The notes beneath the pieces are model-generated. The model was not told the DNA's origin. It did no database searches and saw nothing but the letters and a program-made list of their open reading frames with translations. This document shows, piece after piece, positions 1 through 6,595 of a DNA stretch of 6,596 bases; the stretch's first letter is position 1, and the number at the start of each line of letters is the position of its first letter. This stretch comes from an uncultured Bacteroidota bacterium (lineage in GTDB: Bacteria; Bacteroidota; Bacteroidia; Bacteroidales; VadinHA17): NCBI GenBank assembly GCA_903865465.1, contig CAIPJU010000544.1, positions 1 through 6,596 of the forward strand, written 5' to 3'. The translations under genes and the position numbers were made by a program.

Positions 1-146
1 GGGGTCCCGTTGAATTGAATAACTTTTCCAATTGATTTTTCAGAGGCTGCTGGTAATAGTTCAGTAACCGGAAAGTCCCTTTCTTCAAGAACTTTTATCA
101 TCACCTGACCTACCATGCCTGTTGCACCGACGACTGCTACTTTCAT
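1..146 (-). CDS. asd: Aspartate-semialdehyde dehydrogenase, N-terminal fragment (cut by window edge)
   Basis: The reverse strand from 146 encodes 48 residues beginning MKVAVVGATGMVGQVMIKVL before running off the left edge. The GATGMVG stretch (residues 7-13) right after a first beta strand is the NADP-binding Rossmann glycine motif typical of aspartate-semialdehyde dehydrogenase. The following EERDFPV and ELLPAAS segments also fit the Asd N-terminus. The enzyme (EC 1.2.1.11) reduces aspartyl phosphate to aspartate semialdehyde in the cytosol, feeding lysine/diaminopimelate, threonine and methionine synthesis. The ATG at 146 is chosen because the dinucleotide-binding strand starts right after it. 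Its leader is A-rich (TAAAAA before ATG) with no Shine-Dalgarno. It is divergent from the lamin-tail gene across 110 bp. The catalytic Cys and His lie outside the window, so a related semialdehyde dehydrogenase such as ArgC is not strictly excluded, but the motif and spacing favour Asd. Confidence 0.88.
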   Translation of the reverse strand, partial: MKVAVVGATGMVGQVMIKVLEERDFPVTELLPAASEKSIGKVIQFNGT

Positions 147-173
147 TTTTTATCAATGAGTTATAAAATATTT

Positions 174-205
174 TTTGTTTTTTCCATTGAAGTATTTTAA
201 ATTTA
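174..205 (+). promoter_or_regulatory. Candidate Bacteroidota promoter for the lamin-tail gene
   Basis: TTTG at 174-177 is followed, after 20 bp, by TAAATTTA at 198-205. This matches the Bacteroidota primary sigma consensus (TTTG around -33, TAnnTTTG around -7) at 7 of 8 positions of the -7 box, with only the final G replaced by A. It would start transcription near 210 and give a leader of about 45 nt. The region is strongly A/T-rich, so chance matches are likely; this is inference from consensus only. Confidence 0.35.
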
Positions 206-227
206 CTATAGGAAAAAGCGGTCAAAA
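198..227 (-). promoter_or_regulatory. Candidate promoter for asd sharing the same -7 element
   Basis: On the reverse strand, TTTTG (complement of 223-227) is followed after 17 bp by TAAATTTA (198-205). TAAATTTA is self-complementary, so the same eight bases could serve as the -7 box for both divergent genes. The spacing is at the short end of the range reported for Bacteroidota. An alternative is the perfect TAnnTTTG match TAATTTTG on the reverse strand at 223-230, but it has no TTG at suitable spacing upstream (the nearest is only 10 bp away). Either would leave asd with a leader of roughly 45-75 nt. Confidence 0.33.
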
Positions 228-256
228 TTAGCGTTTTTTTCAATTCGTCGCGCTGC

Positions 257-2878
257 ATGAAAAAAGTAATTTTGTTGGTATTGTTAATACCTTATCCGGT
301 ATTTGCTCAGATCGTATTTGATTTTGAGCAGGGATCCTTATCAGGCTGGATTGCAGGGACCGAAGAGAGGTGGAAAGCCGATACTACAGGGAGCCTTTCA
401 GGAATCTATTCCCTGCATCATGTCTATGACAATCCGGATGCCGGGACCGACTGCATAGCACTTCCGCTGGGAGGATTTTATCCCGGTGAGGGTGATGCTT
501 CCTGGTCATTCGTCCTGAAATATGGTTATGACCCTTCGTCGGCTAACAACTGGTCGGTATTCCTGATGTCTGACGCCGGTCCTTCCGGTATGGCTGACAT
601 AAAGAAGATAAACGGATTTGCTCTGGGAGTCAATCTGTCAGGGTCTGATGACACTCTGAGACTTGTGAAGCTTAAGGAGGGCTCATTAATTAATGTTGTC
701 ACTTGCGGGCTTAACTGGCAGAATGATGTCGGCCCGGATTTGCCGGTCAGATTAGATGTTCTGAGAACCATTGACGGAGTATGGTCGGTTCGTGTTTATG
801 GTCTGAGCGGAAATCTCATCTCTACTGCATCGGGATCTGACAAGGAATTATTTACTCCTTTGTGCTTTGGACTCAGGTATATGTACACTTCAACCCGCGA
901 CCGCCTTTTGTGGTTCGATGACCTTAAAATAAATGGGACATTCCGGGTTGACACTGTGCCTCCTCAATTATTGGAATGTGTGGTTTCAGGAAGAAACAGT
1001 GTTGATATCCTGCTCAATGAGGAGCCTTCAGATCAATCTACCAGGCCTGCCAACTTCTCTCTTGAGAGTGAGCAAAATCTGCTTCAGCTTGTGACTTCTC
1101 TGACAGGAAGGAGTTTCAGGATCAGCTTCTCCGGTACTTTTGAAAATAAGAAATCATATGGGTTAAGTATTAGTTCTTTGTGCGATAAGTCGGGTAATTG
1201 TGCTGAAAATGTAAAAGTTCGCTTTGTGCCATCATGGCCCGAAGCAGGTGATGTCATCATATCTGAAATAATGGCTGACCCGAGCCCTCAGGTTTCCTTA
1301 CCCCAGAAACAGTATGTAGAGATATTCAACCGAAGTACATTCCCTTTTAATCTTGGAAAGTGGAAACTGTCAGCAGGAGAGTCGTCAGCTGCTTTGCCTG
1401 ATGCAGTAATACATCCTTCTGAATACATGATATTGTGCTCTTTATACGACACATCTCTATTCTCAGTCTATGGAAGAACCATTGGCCTGAAATCATTTCC
1501 TTATCTGGCAATAGGAGGAAGCATTGTTTCTCTTGACGACAGTTCTGCCAACCTCATCCACGGCCTTGAGTATTCATCGAAATGGTATGGCAATGAGCTG
1601 AAGTCGGAGGGAGGATGGTCGCTTGAGATGAAGGATCCCGGATTCCCGTTTTATTACGATGGTAATTGGACTGCCTCCACGTCGAGGAATGGTGGAACGC
1701 CGGGATCAGCGAATTCAGTCATGGCCGGTAACAAGGATACTTATTTCTATGGAATTGAGAATGTCTTTCCAAACGACAGCTTAAATGTTGTGTTAACTTT
1801 CTCCGAACCGGTCTTTGATACGACCGCTTTAAAAAAGAACCTGAAAATTGACGGGAAGCCAATTACTTCTGTTAATATTGCAGACAAGCTGATGTGTAAA
1901 TTCATTGTTTCTTTGGCTGATTATCTTGAACATCACAGAATTTATAAAGCAGAACTTTCTGAGGGTATAAAAGATTTTGCAGGAAATGCTGGACAGAATG
2001 GTGCATTTAATTTTGGATTAGCAGAATCTTCACGTACAGGTGATATTCTGTTCAATGAGCTTTTATTCAATCCTTTGCCGGGAGATGCAGATTATCTTGA
2101 ATTATATAACAGCTCTGACAGGATTGTCGATGTTTCAAGACTTCAGCTTGTAAGTGTGAATGATCAGACTGGCGATACTTCTTCACTGGTTACCGCATCG
2201 GCCGTCAGGCGTTGTTTCCTGCCCGGAACCTATTATGCCATTACAACTGAAAAGAAAAAAATTACTGACCGGTATTTTTCATCAGAGCCTAAATCGTTGT
2301 TTAATATGGCGTCTCTGCCTTCAATGTCTGATGATAAGGGACATATTATTTTATATAACAAGGAGTTAGATGTAATTGACCAGGTTAGATATGATGAGAA
2401 GATGCAATATTCGCTGCTTTCATCATTCGAAGGGGTTTCGCTTGAGAAGAGTTTTCCTTCAGGTAGCTCAGGCGATGCCGTAAACTGGCACTCTGCATCG
2501 GAGAGTTCAGGTTGGGGCACCCCCGGAGCGCAGAATTCTGTTTATTCAGAATTTCCGGAAACTTCCGACATGGTGGTTTTCTCATCGTCTAAAATAACGC
2601 CTGACGGGGATGGGAACGAAGATTTCCTTGAGATAGGACTTAAACTTGAAGGCGATGGTAACATAGTCACTGCTCTGGTATTTGACGAAACCGGCAGCCC
2701 GGTAAAAAAGATAGCTTCTAATCTTCTGGCAGGTAATGAGGCCAGATTATTATGGGATGCTACTGCCGATGACGGATCGGCTGTGAATACCGGAATTTAT
2801 GTTCTTTTGATAAACCTTTATGATGATAAAGGTAAAACAAAACATTGGAAGAGGGTCTGTACTGTAATAAGAAGATAA
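257..2878 (+). CDS. Exported lamin-tail-domain protein with duplicated Ig-like/LTD units and FlgD-like C-terminus
   Basis: 873 residues, function unknown. Residues 1-17 form a signal peptide (KK, hydrophobic core, then VFA before Gln18). Residues 18-230 are a beta-rich region without a family I can name, containing FDFEQGSLSGW and LLWFDDLKING, reminiscent of jelly-roll or choice-of-anchor folds. Residues 232-325 look like an SbsA-type Ig-like domain (DTVPPQLL start, SLCDKSGN near its end). Residues 330-487 are a lamin-tail domain: GDVIISEIMADP, YVEIFNRS, GWSLEM, and the closing NW...GGTPGSANS. Residues 493-588 repeat the Ig-like type (LTFSEPVF, IKDFAGNAG). Residues 595-762 are a second lamin-tail domain (GDILFNELLFNP, YLELYNSS, VSLEKSFP, NW...GWGTPGAQNS). 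Residues 776-873 resemble FlgD/CHU_C Ig folds: TPDGDGNEDF, with a likely calcium loop D783/D785/N787/D789, then LLWDATADDG and GIYVLLINL. The protein is probably periplasmic, outer-membrane or surface located; type IX secretion via its C-terminus is possible but unproven. No enzymatic motif is visible. The start is set by the signal peptide; there is no Shine-Dalgarno. Confidence 0.9.
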   Translation: MKKVILLVLLIPYPVFAQIVFDFEQGSLSGWIAGTEERWKADTTGSLSGIYSLHHVYDNPDAGTDCIALPLGGFYPGEGDASWSFVLKYGYDPSSANNWSVFLMSDAGPSGMADIKKINGFALGVNLSGSDDTLRLVKLKEGSLINVVTCGLNWQNDVGPDLPVRLDVLRTIDGVWSVRVYGLSGNLISTASGSDKELFTPLCFGLRYMYTSTRDRLLWFDDLKINGTFRVDTVPPQLLECVVSGRNSVDILLNEEPSDQSTRPANFSLESEQNLLQLVTSLTGRSFRISFSGTFENKKSYGLSISSLCDKSGNCAENVKVRFVPSWPEAGDVIISEIMADPSPQVSLPQKQYVEIFNRSTFPFNLGKWKLSAGESSAALPDAVIHPSEYMILCSLYDTSLFSVYGRTIGLKSFPYLAIGGSIVSLDDSSANLIHGLEYSSKWYGNELKSEGGWSLEMKDPGFPFYYDGNWTASTSRNGGTPGSANSVMAGNKDTYFYGIENVFPNDSLNVVLTFSEPVFDTTALKKNLKIDGKPITSVNIADKLMCKFIVSLADYLEHHRIYKAELSEGIKDFAGNAGQNGAFNFGLAESSRTGDILFNELLFNPLPGDADYLELYNSSDRIVDVSRLQLVSVNDQTGDTSSLVTASAVRRCFLPGTYYAITTEKKKITDRYFSSEPKSLFNMASLPSMSDDKGHIILYNKELDVIDQVRYDEKMQYSLLSSFEGVSLEKSFPSGSSGDAVNWHSASESSGWGTPGAQNSVYSEFPETSDMVVFSSSKITPDGDGNEDFLEIGLKLEGDGNIVTALVFDETGSPVKKIASNLLAGNEARLLWDATADDGSAVNTGIYVLLINLYDDKGKTKHWKRVCTVIRR

Positions 2879-2880
2879 AC

Positions 2881-2905
2881 CTGATTGGAGAATGTTAAAA
2901 ATCAG
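2881..2905. terminator. Weak inverted repeat between convergent genes, possible bidirectional terminator
   Basis: CTGATT (2881-2886) can pair with AATCAG (2900-2905) around a 13-base loop. It fills the 23 bp gap between the stops of the lamin-tail gene and pnp and covers the pnp stop codon. The stem is only 6 bp with few GC pairs, and there is no run of T on the plus side. It is listed because it occupies the only space where the two converging transcripts could end; it may be chance. Confidence 0.2.
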
Positions 2906-3711
2906 ACAGTAGCAATTAAATCCGTCATAATGGTTGTCATCCTCGATTCGGTTTTTGCAGCTTCGATCTGTACCGATTCGTGAGTAGTATATTCAATCTT
3001 ACCCTCCACTCCAAGATCTGTAATGACGCTTACTGCGAAGCATGGCAACTTCATGTGCCTGGCTGTAATAACCTCGGGTGTGGTCGACATGCCTACTGAA
3101 TCGGCGCCTATGGTACGGAAATATTTATATTCTGCAGGGGTTTCGAAGGTCGGGCCGGTAGTTGAGAGATAAACTCCCTTCAACACCCGGATGTTGTGTT
3201 TTTGAGCTATTTCTACCGCCTTATCAATCAGAATTTTGTCATAGGCTTCACTCATGTCGGGGAACCTGGCTCCGATTCTGTCATCATTGTGGCCAATAAG
3301 CGGATTTGGAAGAAGGTTAATATGATCGGTAATTATCATGATATCTCCAATCCTGAAGTCAGGGTTGACGCCACCTGCAGCATTTGAAAGAAAAAGTGAT
3401 TTGATTCCCAGGTATTTCAGAACACGTACAGGCAAAGTTACCTGCTCAGCTATAAAACCCTCATAGTAATGGAATCGCCCCTTCATGGCAACTATTTTTC
3501 TGTTTCCAAAATCGCCATATATAAGTTTTCCGGCATGCCCTTCGACTGTGGCAACAGGGAAGTGGGGAATATCCCTGTAGTCTATCTCAATGGCATTTTC
3601 AATTTTAGCCGTAAGTCCGCCAAGACCTGTTCCCAGAATAATACCTGCAACAGGGTCAATGATTCCCCTTGACCTTAGGAATTCTGTTGATTCCTTTATT
3701 TTTTCTAACAT
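2902..3711 (-). CDS. pnp: Purine nucleoside phosphorylase, class I trimeric type
   Basis: 269 residues, normal for the trimeric PNP family (EC 2.4.2.1). The family phosphorolyses purine (deoxy)nucleosides to base and (deoxy)ribose 1-phosphate in cytosolic purine salvage. Visible motifs, compared with human PNP from memory: phosphate loop GTGLG (27-31), KGRFHYYEG (77-85; R79 and H81 match human R84 and H86), SNAAGG (109-114), DHINLLPNP (129-137), GPTFET (186-191) with E190 matching human E201, GMSTTPEV (207-214) with phosphate-binding S209, and H244 matching H257. The position of the purine-contacting human N243 is Asp here (D232 in VITDLG), as in methylthioadenosine phosphorylases, so base preference may be broader than guanosine/inosine. 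The start is supported by the family-like N-terminus (IKESTEFLRSRG before the phosphate loop). It overlaps the end of lpxK by 56 bp in another frame. The leader TAAATT before ATG lacks a Shine-Dalgarno. The symbol could equally be punA. An MTAP-like activity is the main alternative. Confidence 0.93.
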   Translation of the reverse strand: MLEKIKESTEFLRSRGIIDPVAGIILGTGLGGLTAKIENAIEIDYRDIPHFPVATVEGHAGKLIYGDFGNRKIVAMKGRFHYYEGFIAEQVTLPVRVLKYLGIKSLFLSNAAGGVNPDFRIGDIMIITDHINLLPNPLIGHNDDRIGARFPDMSEAYDKILIDKAVEIAQKHNIRVLKGVYLSTTGPTFETPAEYKYFRTIGADSVGMSTTPEVITARHMKLPCFAVSVITDLGVEGKIEYTTHESVQIEAAKTESRMTTIMTDLIATV

Positions 3712-4768
3712 AATTTATAATAATGTTGTCAAATTCTTCTTTATCAGAGTTTTGAAATGAGATCGCTATTGGCATATAGTACAGGGCCGACCTGACAGGG
3801 TCTGCAATATTAGTGAATTCTCTCAGCCTTACTGCATCCTTTTCAGTGGTAATAATATATTTAAACGGTGATTTCAGATTATTAAATGCTTCTGAGATTG
3901 TATTTATATCCTTTTCCCTGAAATTGTAATGGTCGGGGAAAGTAAGATGGGTCAATTCTTCAAAAATATCCCCGATTTTCTCTTTTAGGGGAAGTGGGTT
4001 CGCTATCCCTGTTACGAGTATGGCTCCGCTGGTCTCTTTCTCAATTTTTGCAGGAAAGGCTCTCTCAATACCAAGATCTTTAAAAATAGCTTTTGGTGTT
4101 TTATATACAAATGAGGTGAAGTAGAGATTCTGATATGGGGCTTTGTTTACCTCTTTGACGATAAGCCTCCTTTGCATAGGAGTGATATTATCGGGTGTTT
4201 TTGTAATTATTATAATATCGGCCCGCCTCATATTGTGGATTCCTTCACGGAGGTTGCCATAGGGAAGCATATGGTCCCTTATCATAAGCCTTTCGAAGTC
4301 GGTGAGCAGGATTGAGAATCCCGGTTTTATTTTGCGATGCTGAAATCCATCATCGAGAATGATAACCTCAGTCCCGTTGTTAGATGCTATTATTTTTTTC
4401 ACCCCTTCAACACGGTTATTGTCGACGGCGACTAAAACACTGGAGAATTTAAGGGAGATCTGTTTTGGTTCGTCCCCGATATCATTTACTCCTGATGATG
4501 GATTGGCAATAAGGAAGCCGTGTGTTTTCCGCTTGTACCCCCTGCTCAGTGTAGCTACTTTGAAATGTTCACTAAGGATGCCGGCAAGGTATTCGGTATG
4601 AGGGGTTTTTCCAGTGCCACCAACTGTAATATTTCCTACGCATATAACCGGGATTCGGAATTCTATCGATTTGAATATACCTGAATTATAAAAGAAATTC
4701 CTTAAACCGGTAATGGTTCCGTAAATAACTGAAAGAGGCCAATAGAGGATATTTCTGTGTTTCTCCAT
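3656..4768 (-). CDS. lpxK: Tetraacyldisaccharide 4'-kinase (lipid A 4'-kinase)
   Basis: 370 residues, close to the usual size of LpxK (EC 2.7.1.130). LpxK uses ATP to phosphorylate the 4' position of the tetraacyl disaccharide 1-phosphate, making lipid IVA at the cytosolic face of the inner membrane. An N-terminal hydrophobic/amphipathic helix (about 7-28, ILYWPLSVIYGTITGL) fits its membrane association. The Walker A loop is GNITVGGTGKT (45-55), followed by LSRGYKR (74-80), GDEP (98-101; D99 matches the catalytic-site Asp of Aquifex LpxK), LDDGFQHR (138-145), LPYGNLREG (168-176), FPDHYNF (277-283; H280 matches the Aquifex active-site His) and TTEKDAVR (307-314). All key residues are present, so the enzyme should be active. 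It starts 3 bp after the sppA stop, and its last 18 or so codons overlap pnp. The leader is GTAAATT before ATG, without a Shine-Dalgarno. Its presence implies a Gram-negative cell that makes lipid A. Confidence 0.96.
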   Translation of the reverse strand: MEKHRNILYWPLSVIYGTITGLRNFFYNSGIFKSIEFRIPVICVGNITVGGTGKTPHTEYLAGILSEHFKVATLSRGYKRKTHGFLIANPSSGVNDIGDEPKQISLKFSSVLVAVDNNRVEGVKKIIASNNGTEVIILDDGFQHRKIKPGFSILLTDFERLMIRDHMLPYGNLREGIHNMRRADIIIITKTPDNITPMQRRLIVKEVNKAPYQNLYFTSFVYKTPKAIFKDLGIERAFPAKIEKETSGAILVTGIANPLPLKEKIGDIFEELTHLTFPDHYNFREKDINTISEAFNNLKSPFKYIITTEKDAVRLREFTNIADPVRSALYYMPIAISFQNSDKEEFDNIIINYVRKNKGINRIPKVKGNH

Positions 4769-4771
4769 AAT

Positions 4772-6541
4772 TTACCTGACATCAAGCAGGTATGGCAGCC
4801 GTGCCTGAATACCTGACAGCTCGTTTATCTCCTTTAAAATATTGTAGAACCTTACTGATTCGCCAAGCTCATTCTTTAGCAGACTCATTTTTAGTTCTCC
4901 ACCCAGCTGTGAAAGAATGCGCATATAGGGATCTTCTATCTCAGGCAGTTCCCTTAGCCTCCAGCTCTTAATACCTGCGAGTGTTGCGGCTCCTTTTATT
5001 GCATCATTAAGGCCTCCCAAAGAATCGACAAGCCCGATTCCGATGGCGCTTGTTCCGCTCCAGACTCTGCCCTGGCCAATGCTGTCGACAGCACCGGATC
5101 GCATATTACGGCCTTCAGCAACTTTATTAACAAAGTCCTTATATGTATTTTCAATGCTTGTTTGCATGATCTCTTTTTCATAACTGGTCATTGGTCTCGA
5201 TATAGAAGGAAAGTCAGAGTTTTTGTTTGTGCTGACAATCTCAGTGGTGAGACCAAGTTTTTCGCCCATAAGCTTTCCGGCATTGGGCAGGAGTCCGAAG
5301 ACACCTATTGAACCTGAAATAGTCGCAGGATCAGCATAGATTCTTTTGGCCGGGGCTGAAATAAAATATCCGCCTGAGGCAGCATAATTGCCCATTGATA
5401 CAACAACAGGTTTCACTTTTGAAGCCAGTTCGAGTTCACGCCACATCAAATCGGCAGCAATTGCCGTGCCTCCGGGGGAGTTTACTCTCAGAACAATAGC
5501 TTTAACTGAGGAATCGAGCCTCACTTTCCTGATAACTTCTGCATAATTATTGCCTCCGATATTATCATCACTTCCCTTCCCTGCAACAATAGAACCCGAA
5601 GCATAAATGACAGCTATTTTGTTATCGGAAAATGCTTTTTGCCCTGTTTCTGCCACTTTGCTGTATTTGGTCATGGAAACAAGATTAAGATCCTTATCAC
5701 TGCTTATTCCTGAAAGCGATTTAAGAGTATCAATAAGCTGGTCGCGATAAATTAGTCCGTCGATGAGTTTGTTTTTAAGTGCTTCTGAATCTATGTTTCC
5801 GGTAAGGTTATCGGCATAAAGGTTTAGTTTATCTTCGGGTATGTTTCTGGAAGCTGAAATTTCAGAAACGACATGCTTCCAAATTGAACCCATGTAGTCG
5901 TTAATCTGTGACTTGTTCTCTTCACTAAGTTTGTCCAGGATAAATGGTTCGACTGCTCCCTTGAATTTCCCATGCCTGGTAACCTGTACCTCAACACCAA
6001 TCTTGTCGAGGGCTTTTTTATAGAACATTATCTCTCCGTGCAGGCCTTTGAAATCGACTGTAGTGCCGGGCTGGATAAATATTTTGTCTGCAGCGGTTGA
6101 AAGATAATAAGCCTGCTGAGTAAGGACAAGGTCGGAATATGCTATTATGAATTTCCCGTGCTTTTTGAATTTAAGAAGTGCATCACGAATTTCGCCCGAA
6201 GTAGCCCAGCCTGAAGAAGCCAGTCCGTTCTCAATGAGTATTCCTTTTATTTTAGGGTCAGCTGTAGCTTTTTGCAGATTATGAAGGATCTCATTTAACC
6301 CGGGTGCAGAGGCAAGTGATAAGTTCAGTATGTCGATTCCTGCAAGCGGATTTTGATTGCCCCTGTCGGGGATCTCAACACCTGCCTTGAGAACAAGTAC
6401 TGACTTCTCGGTAATTGTTACCGGCTTTTCGCCCGTTGAAACCAGGGCGCTCAGACTGGCTATCATTACTACAAAGAACAGGATAGAAGCAATTATTATT
6501 CCTGTTATTGTTGCAAGTGTGTATTTTAGAAAATTCTTCAT
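4772..6541 (-). CDS. sppA: Signal peptide peptidase SppA, 67K type (protease IV)
   Basis: 589 residues, slightly shorter than E. coli SppA (618). This is a MEROPS S49 protease that degrades cleaved signal peptides and other membrane-released peptides, acting on the periplasmic side of the inner membrane. Residues 1-35 are an uncleaved N-terminal anchor (MKNFLKY, then a hydrophobic helix at about 8-33). Two S49 domains follow. The first (about 60-300) carries the general base: RHGKFKGAVEPF (189-200), where K194 corresponds to E. coli K209. The second (about 305-540) carries the nucleophile: GNYAASGGYF (384-393), where S389 corresponds to E. coli S409. VNSPGG (353-358) and ATISGSIGVFG (406-416) complete the active-site region. 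The duplicated form with Lys and Ser in different halves matches the tetrameric eight-site E. coli enzyme. It is the first gene of the sppA-lpxK-pnp unit; the leader ATATAAAC before ATG has A at -3 and -6 and no Shine-Dalgarno. No residue appears missing. Confidence 0.96.
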   Translation of the reverse strand: MKNFLKYTLATITGIIIASILFFVVMIASLSALVSTGEKPVTITEKSVLVLKAGVEIPDRGNQNPLAGIDILNLSLASAPGLNEILHNLQKATADPKIKGILIENGLASSGWATSGEIRDALLKFKKHGKFIIAYSDLVLTQQAYYLSTAADKIFIQPGTTVDFKGLHGEIMFYKKALDKIGVEVQVTRHGKFKGAVEPFILDKLSEENKSQINDYMGSIWKHVVSEISASRNIPEDKLNLYADNLTGNIDSEALKNKLIDGLIYRDQLIDTLKSLSGISSDKDLNLVSMTKYSKVAETGQKAFSDNKIAVIYASGSIVAGKGSDDNIGGNNYAEVIRKVRLDSSVKAIVLRVNSPGGTAIAADLMWRELELASKVKPVVVSMGNYAASGGYFISAPAKRIYADPATISGSIGVFGLLPNAGKLMGEKLGLTTEIVSTNKNSDFPSISRPMTSYEKEIMQTSIENTYKDFVNKVAEGRNMRSGAVDSIGQGRVWSGTSAIGIGLVDSLGGLNDAIKGAATLAGIKSWRLRELPEIEDPYMRILSQLGGELKMSLLKNELGESVRFYNILKEINELSGIQARLPYLLDVR

Positions 6542-6565
6542 GTTTATATAAAATTTAAGGGGAAC

Positions 6566-6577
6566 ACTATCGATAGT
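6566..6577. repeat. 12-bp perfect palindrome in the sppA leader
   Basis: ACTATCGATAGT is fully self-complementary and lies between the -7 box and the sppA start codon, about where the 5' leader would begin (roughly 10-20 bases downstream of the box). It could be a binding site for a dimeric regulator or a short hairpin, but one 12-bp palindrome with no partner copy in the window is weak evidence of function. Confidence 0.3.
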
Positions 6578-6587
6578 ACAAGGGCCA

Positions 6588-6595
6588 CAAAGGTA
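6588..6595 (-). promoter_or_regulatory. Bacteroidota -7 promoter box for the sppA-lpxK-pnp unit
   Basis: The reverse strand reads TACCTTTG here, a perfect match to the TAnnTTTG consensus of the Bacteroidota primary sigma factor. It lies 46 bp upstream of the sppA start codon, giving a predicted leader of about 40 nt. The matching -33 TTTG box would lie just outside the window, so the promoter is only half visible. No other candidate is seen between it and sppA, and the tight packing of the three genes makes this the likely promoter for all of them. Confidence 0.55.

Noticed and set aside
223..230. TAATTTTG on the minus strand as the main asd promoter
   Set aside because: It matches TAnnTTTG perfectly, but the only TTG upstream is 10 bp away, too close for a -33 element. 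It is kept only as an alternative within the shared-promoter feature.
147..256. Riboswitch or small RNA in the divergent intergenic region
   Set aside because: Only 110 bp, mostly A/T tracts, with no stem of useful length and no conserved lysine-riboswitch-like segments upstream of asd.
526..771. Open frame on the minus strand inside the lamin-tail gene
   Set aside because: It is fully antisense to a well-supported secreted protein, its translation has no recognisable motif, and it has no promoter-like leader.
2160..2585. Several overlapping open frames on both strands within the second lamin-tail domain
   Set aside because: Their translations are low in recognisable structure, and they overlap the conserved lamin-tail coding sequence throughout.
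3196..3672. Plus-strand open frames opposite pnp
   Set aside because: They are antisense to conserved active-site regions of PNP, and their sequences are explained as shadows of that gene.
3656..3711. Frameshift or sequencing error at the lpxK/pnp junction
   Set aside because: Both proteins are complete with all expected motifs and plausible termini, so an overlap explains the data without assuming an error.
4359..4601. Plus-strand open frame of 80 codons opposite lpxK
   Set aside because: It lies antisense to the Walker A to LDDGFQHR region of LpxK, with no independent evidence of coding.
4996..5181. Minus-strand open frame within sppA in another frame
   Set aside because: It sits inside the second S49 domain, is rich in Lys/Leu/Ala with no motif, and has no start context of its own.
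6357..6551. Plus-strand open frame of 64 codons with hydrophobic stretches opposite the sppA N-terminus
   Set aside because: The hydrophobic look comes from reading the complement of the SppA membrane helix; there is no leader or promoter for it.
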